Below, in pieces: positions 4,491 to 5,830 of a stretch of DNA of 5,830 nt; position 1 is the stretch's first letter, and each line of letters opens with the position of its first letter. The position numbers and the translations under genes are program-made. Under the pieces are notes generated by a model. It did no database searches, was not told the DNA's origin, and saw only the letters and a program-made list of their open reading frames with translations. Source of the stretch: JBFHRE01 sp041591895 (GTDB taxonomy: Bacteria > Actinomycetota > Acidimicrobiia > Spongiisociales > ZC4RG35); assembly GCA_041591895.1 (NCBI GenBank), contig JBFHRE010000149.1:1-5830 (forward strand), in the 5' to 3' direction.

Positions 4491-5830
4491 GCCAGGCCGG
4501 CCACAGGTCGCCGATCTCGGTGGTCACGACCTCGACCAGATCGACACCGATCAGGGGTTCGGTCGGTGTGTAGGTGAGGACGTCGTTCTCGCTGGTGACG
4601 CCGTCAAAGGTGTGAACCAGCGTCAGCTCGCCACCCACCTGGCGGATCCACAGTTCGTGCACGCTCCGACCCGGCGGATCCTGGGCGATGGTGAGAGCGA
4701 TCGACTCGACGTCGGCCGGTGCGCTCAGCTCCATCCGGATCCACTGCGGTGACACTGCGGCCGCGTTCCAGTGGGCCGGGGTGCCGTCTATGACGTTCTC
4801 GGGACCCAGATCGTCCACCTTGGTCGAGGCGGTCGCCGTGGCGGAGGCGGCGACGTTGTAGCGAATGAAGTCGAAGTCGGCGTACTCACACGGGTCGGGC
4901 CGCTCCTTCGGCGCCACCACCTCGGCGATGTGACCCTTGCCTTCGTTGGCCCACCAGATGTCGGTCGACAGGTCGCCCCGCCAGCCCCACACCAACCAGC
5001 CGTCGAACCCGACCCGACACGATGCCACCTCCAGCCCGAGGATCGCCGCCGCCGCCCGATCCTCGCTCGAGAACCAGTGGCGGATCCCGCCGTGCTCGCC
5101 GAGAACGATCGGCTTGTCGTCCACGCCGGCCATCCCGAAGTTCTCCCAGACCTGGTTGTCATCGACCCCGTTGCCGGCGTAATGGTGGAAGTCGATGAAG
5201 TCCATCGACGACTTGCGGATGAAATACGCCGTTCGGACCAGGCGGGGGTCGTCGGTCCCTCTCACCGGGTGGGGCTCGTTGGGGACGAAGAAGCCGACCG
5301 TGACCAGGGCGGTGGGGTCGTGCTTGCGGATCGTGTCCCGCAGCGTGTCGGCCCAGTAGACCAGACCCTCGTCCATCAACTCGAGCTTCTTGTCGGGATC
5401 GGACACGTCGTAGGTCCGCCCGTTGGCGGTGGTGACCATCCCCGAGTCGAGCCGGAACGGCGCCTCGGTCCAGCGGAAGTGTTGCTCCTGGCGAAGCTGG
5501 TACCCCCAGATGGCGTCGAGCGGCGCCCCTGAATCGATGATCGCCCGGATGACCTGCTCCCAGTAGTCGACGTAGTGGGGGAACGCCTTCGGGTTGAGGA
5601 TCTCGTTTGCGGCCCCCTCGAACTGGGCGTTCTGGACCGCCGCCGTGGCATGAATCCAGGGGCCGTCGTCGGGGAGTGTGTTGGAGGCGACCATCACGTA
5701 CAGCCCGTGCGCCTTCGCCCGTTCGAGGAAGTCGGCCAGGTTGGCGAAGTAGGCGGCGTTGAGGGCTCCGGTCTCGTCGGTGACACACCCGTTGATCGCC
5801 GGCCCGCAGGTCTCGAGCATGATCCGGACC
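4453..5830 (-). CDS. GH5-like glycoside hydrolase with C-terminal discoidin/CBM32-like domain (5' end missing)
   Basis: The minus-strand frame is open through the right edge, with VRI preceding M at 5820. About 458 residues are visible; the true start and any signal peptide lie outside. Counting from that M, residues 1-310 look like a clan GH-A TIM barrel: AKAHGLYVMVA (35-45), IWGYQLRQEQ (104-113) with E112 at the acid/base position, DFIDFHHYAG (207-216), KPIVLGEHGG (236-245) with E242 as probable nucleophile, and WLVWGWRGD (275-283). Residues about 322-452 resemble an F5/8 type C (discoidin, CBM32-like) domain: ENVIDG, PQWIRMELS, and the closing PAWHEIEIF. Such domains usually bind sugars, which suggests a secreted polysaccharide- or glycan-acting enzyme; substrate unknown. 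The Asn normally before the acid/base Glu (NEP) is Gln here (QEQ). It is convergent with the alpha/beta hydrolase, 57 nt apart, sharing a hairpin. Its 3' end is duplicated at 2397-2467. Confidence 0.82.
   Translation of the reverse strand, partial: VRIMLETCGPAINGCVTDETGALNAAYFANLADFLERAKAHGLYVMVASNTLPDDGPWIHATAAVQNAQFEGAANEILNPKAFPHYVDYWEQVIRAIIDSGAPLDAIWGYQLRQEQHFRWTEAPFRLDSGMVTTANGRTYDVSDPDKKLELMDEGLVYWADTLRDTIRKHDPTALVTVGFFVPNEPHPVRGTDDPRLVRTAYFIRKSSMDFIDFHHYAGNGVDDNQVWENFGMAGVDDKPIVLGEHGGIRHWFSSEDRAAAAILGLEVASCRVGFDGWLVWGWRGDLSTDIWWANEGKGHIAEVVAPKERPDPCEYADFDFIRYNVAASATATASTKVDDLGPENVIDGTPAHWNAAAVSPQWIRMELSAPADVESIALTIAQDPPGRSVHELWIRQVGGELTLVHTFDGVTSENDVLTYTPTEPLIGVDLVEVVTTEIGDLWPAWHEIEIFSATPVG

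Noticed and set aside
4771..5532. Plus-strand open frame of 253 codons
   Set aside because: It is antisense to the glycoside hydrolase, whose catalytic and discoidin motifs are convincing. The product is a Val/Gly/Asp/Arg-rich mirror sequence without a fold signature.

Overview
The window looks like chromosomal DNA of a high-GC bacterium, most likely an actinobacterium. The reasons are G/C-rich third codon positions, GTG starts alongside ATG, AGGAGG-type ribosome sites, and an HxlR regulator carrying a C-terminal SCP2-like domain, a combination common in actinobacteria. The exact lineage cannot be fixed by eye. No rRNA, tRNA, CRISPR array, transposase or integrase is visible.

Layout, left to right. 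(1) 1-220, minus: N-terminal part of a small dimeric alpha/beta-barrel (ABM-like) protein, cut by the window edge. (2) 364-723 and 757-1491, plus: a small four-helix membrane protein, then a complete metallo-beta-lactamase-fold hydrolase, probably one transcript. The 143 nt between (1) and (2) is a divergent intergenic stretch with no promoter I can defend. (3) 1498-2337, minus: an unrecognised five-helix membrane protein with an exported C-terminal domain, ending 6 nt from the hydrolase in convergent orientation. (4) 2361-2468: inverted repeats, a hairpin, and the last dozen codons of a vanished gene. (5) 2543-3304, minus, and 3439-4395, plus: a divergent pair, an HxlR-SCP2 regulator and an alpha/beta hydrolase. 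Between them lies a perfect 10+10 bp inverted repeat that is the obvious candidate operator. (6) 4453-5830, minus: C-terminal part of a GH5-like (clan A) glycoside hydrolase with a discoidin/CBM32-like C-terminal domain, continuing beyond the right edge.

The most interesting structure is a 71-bp gap-free direct repeat (61/71 identical). It consists of the last codons, the stop and the downstream sequence of the glycosidase gene (4420-4490), and it recurs at 2397-2467 with the reading frame and stop preserved. The two copies bracket the regulator/hydrolase pair, whose sampled GC content is lower than that of the flanks. Next to each copy is a bulged hairpin whose arms differ in a compensating way, so the repeat includes a conserved structured, probably terminator, element. 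The regulator/hydrolase pair therefore looks like a small inducible cassette either inserted at the 3' end of the glycosidase gene or left between two glycosidase paralogues, one of which was deleted to a stub. The repeat, hairpins and inverted repeats are seen directly; the cassette history and the regulatory circuit are inference.
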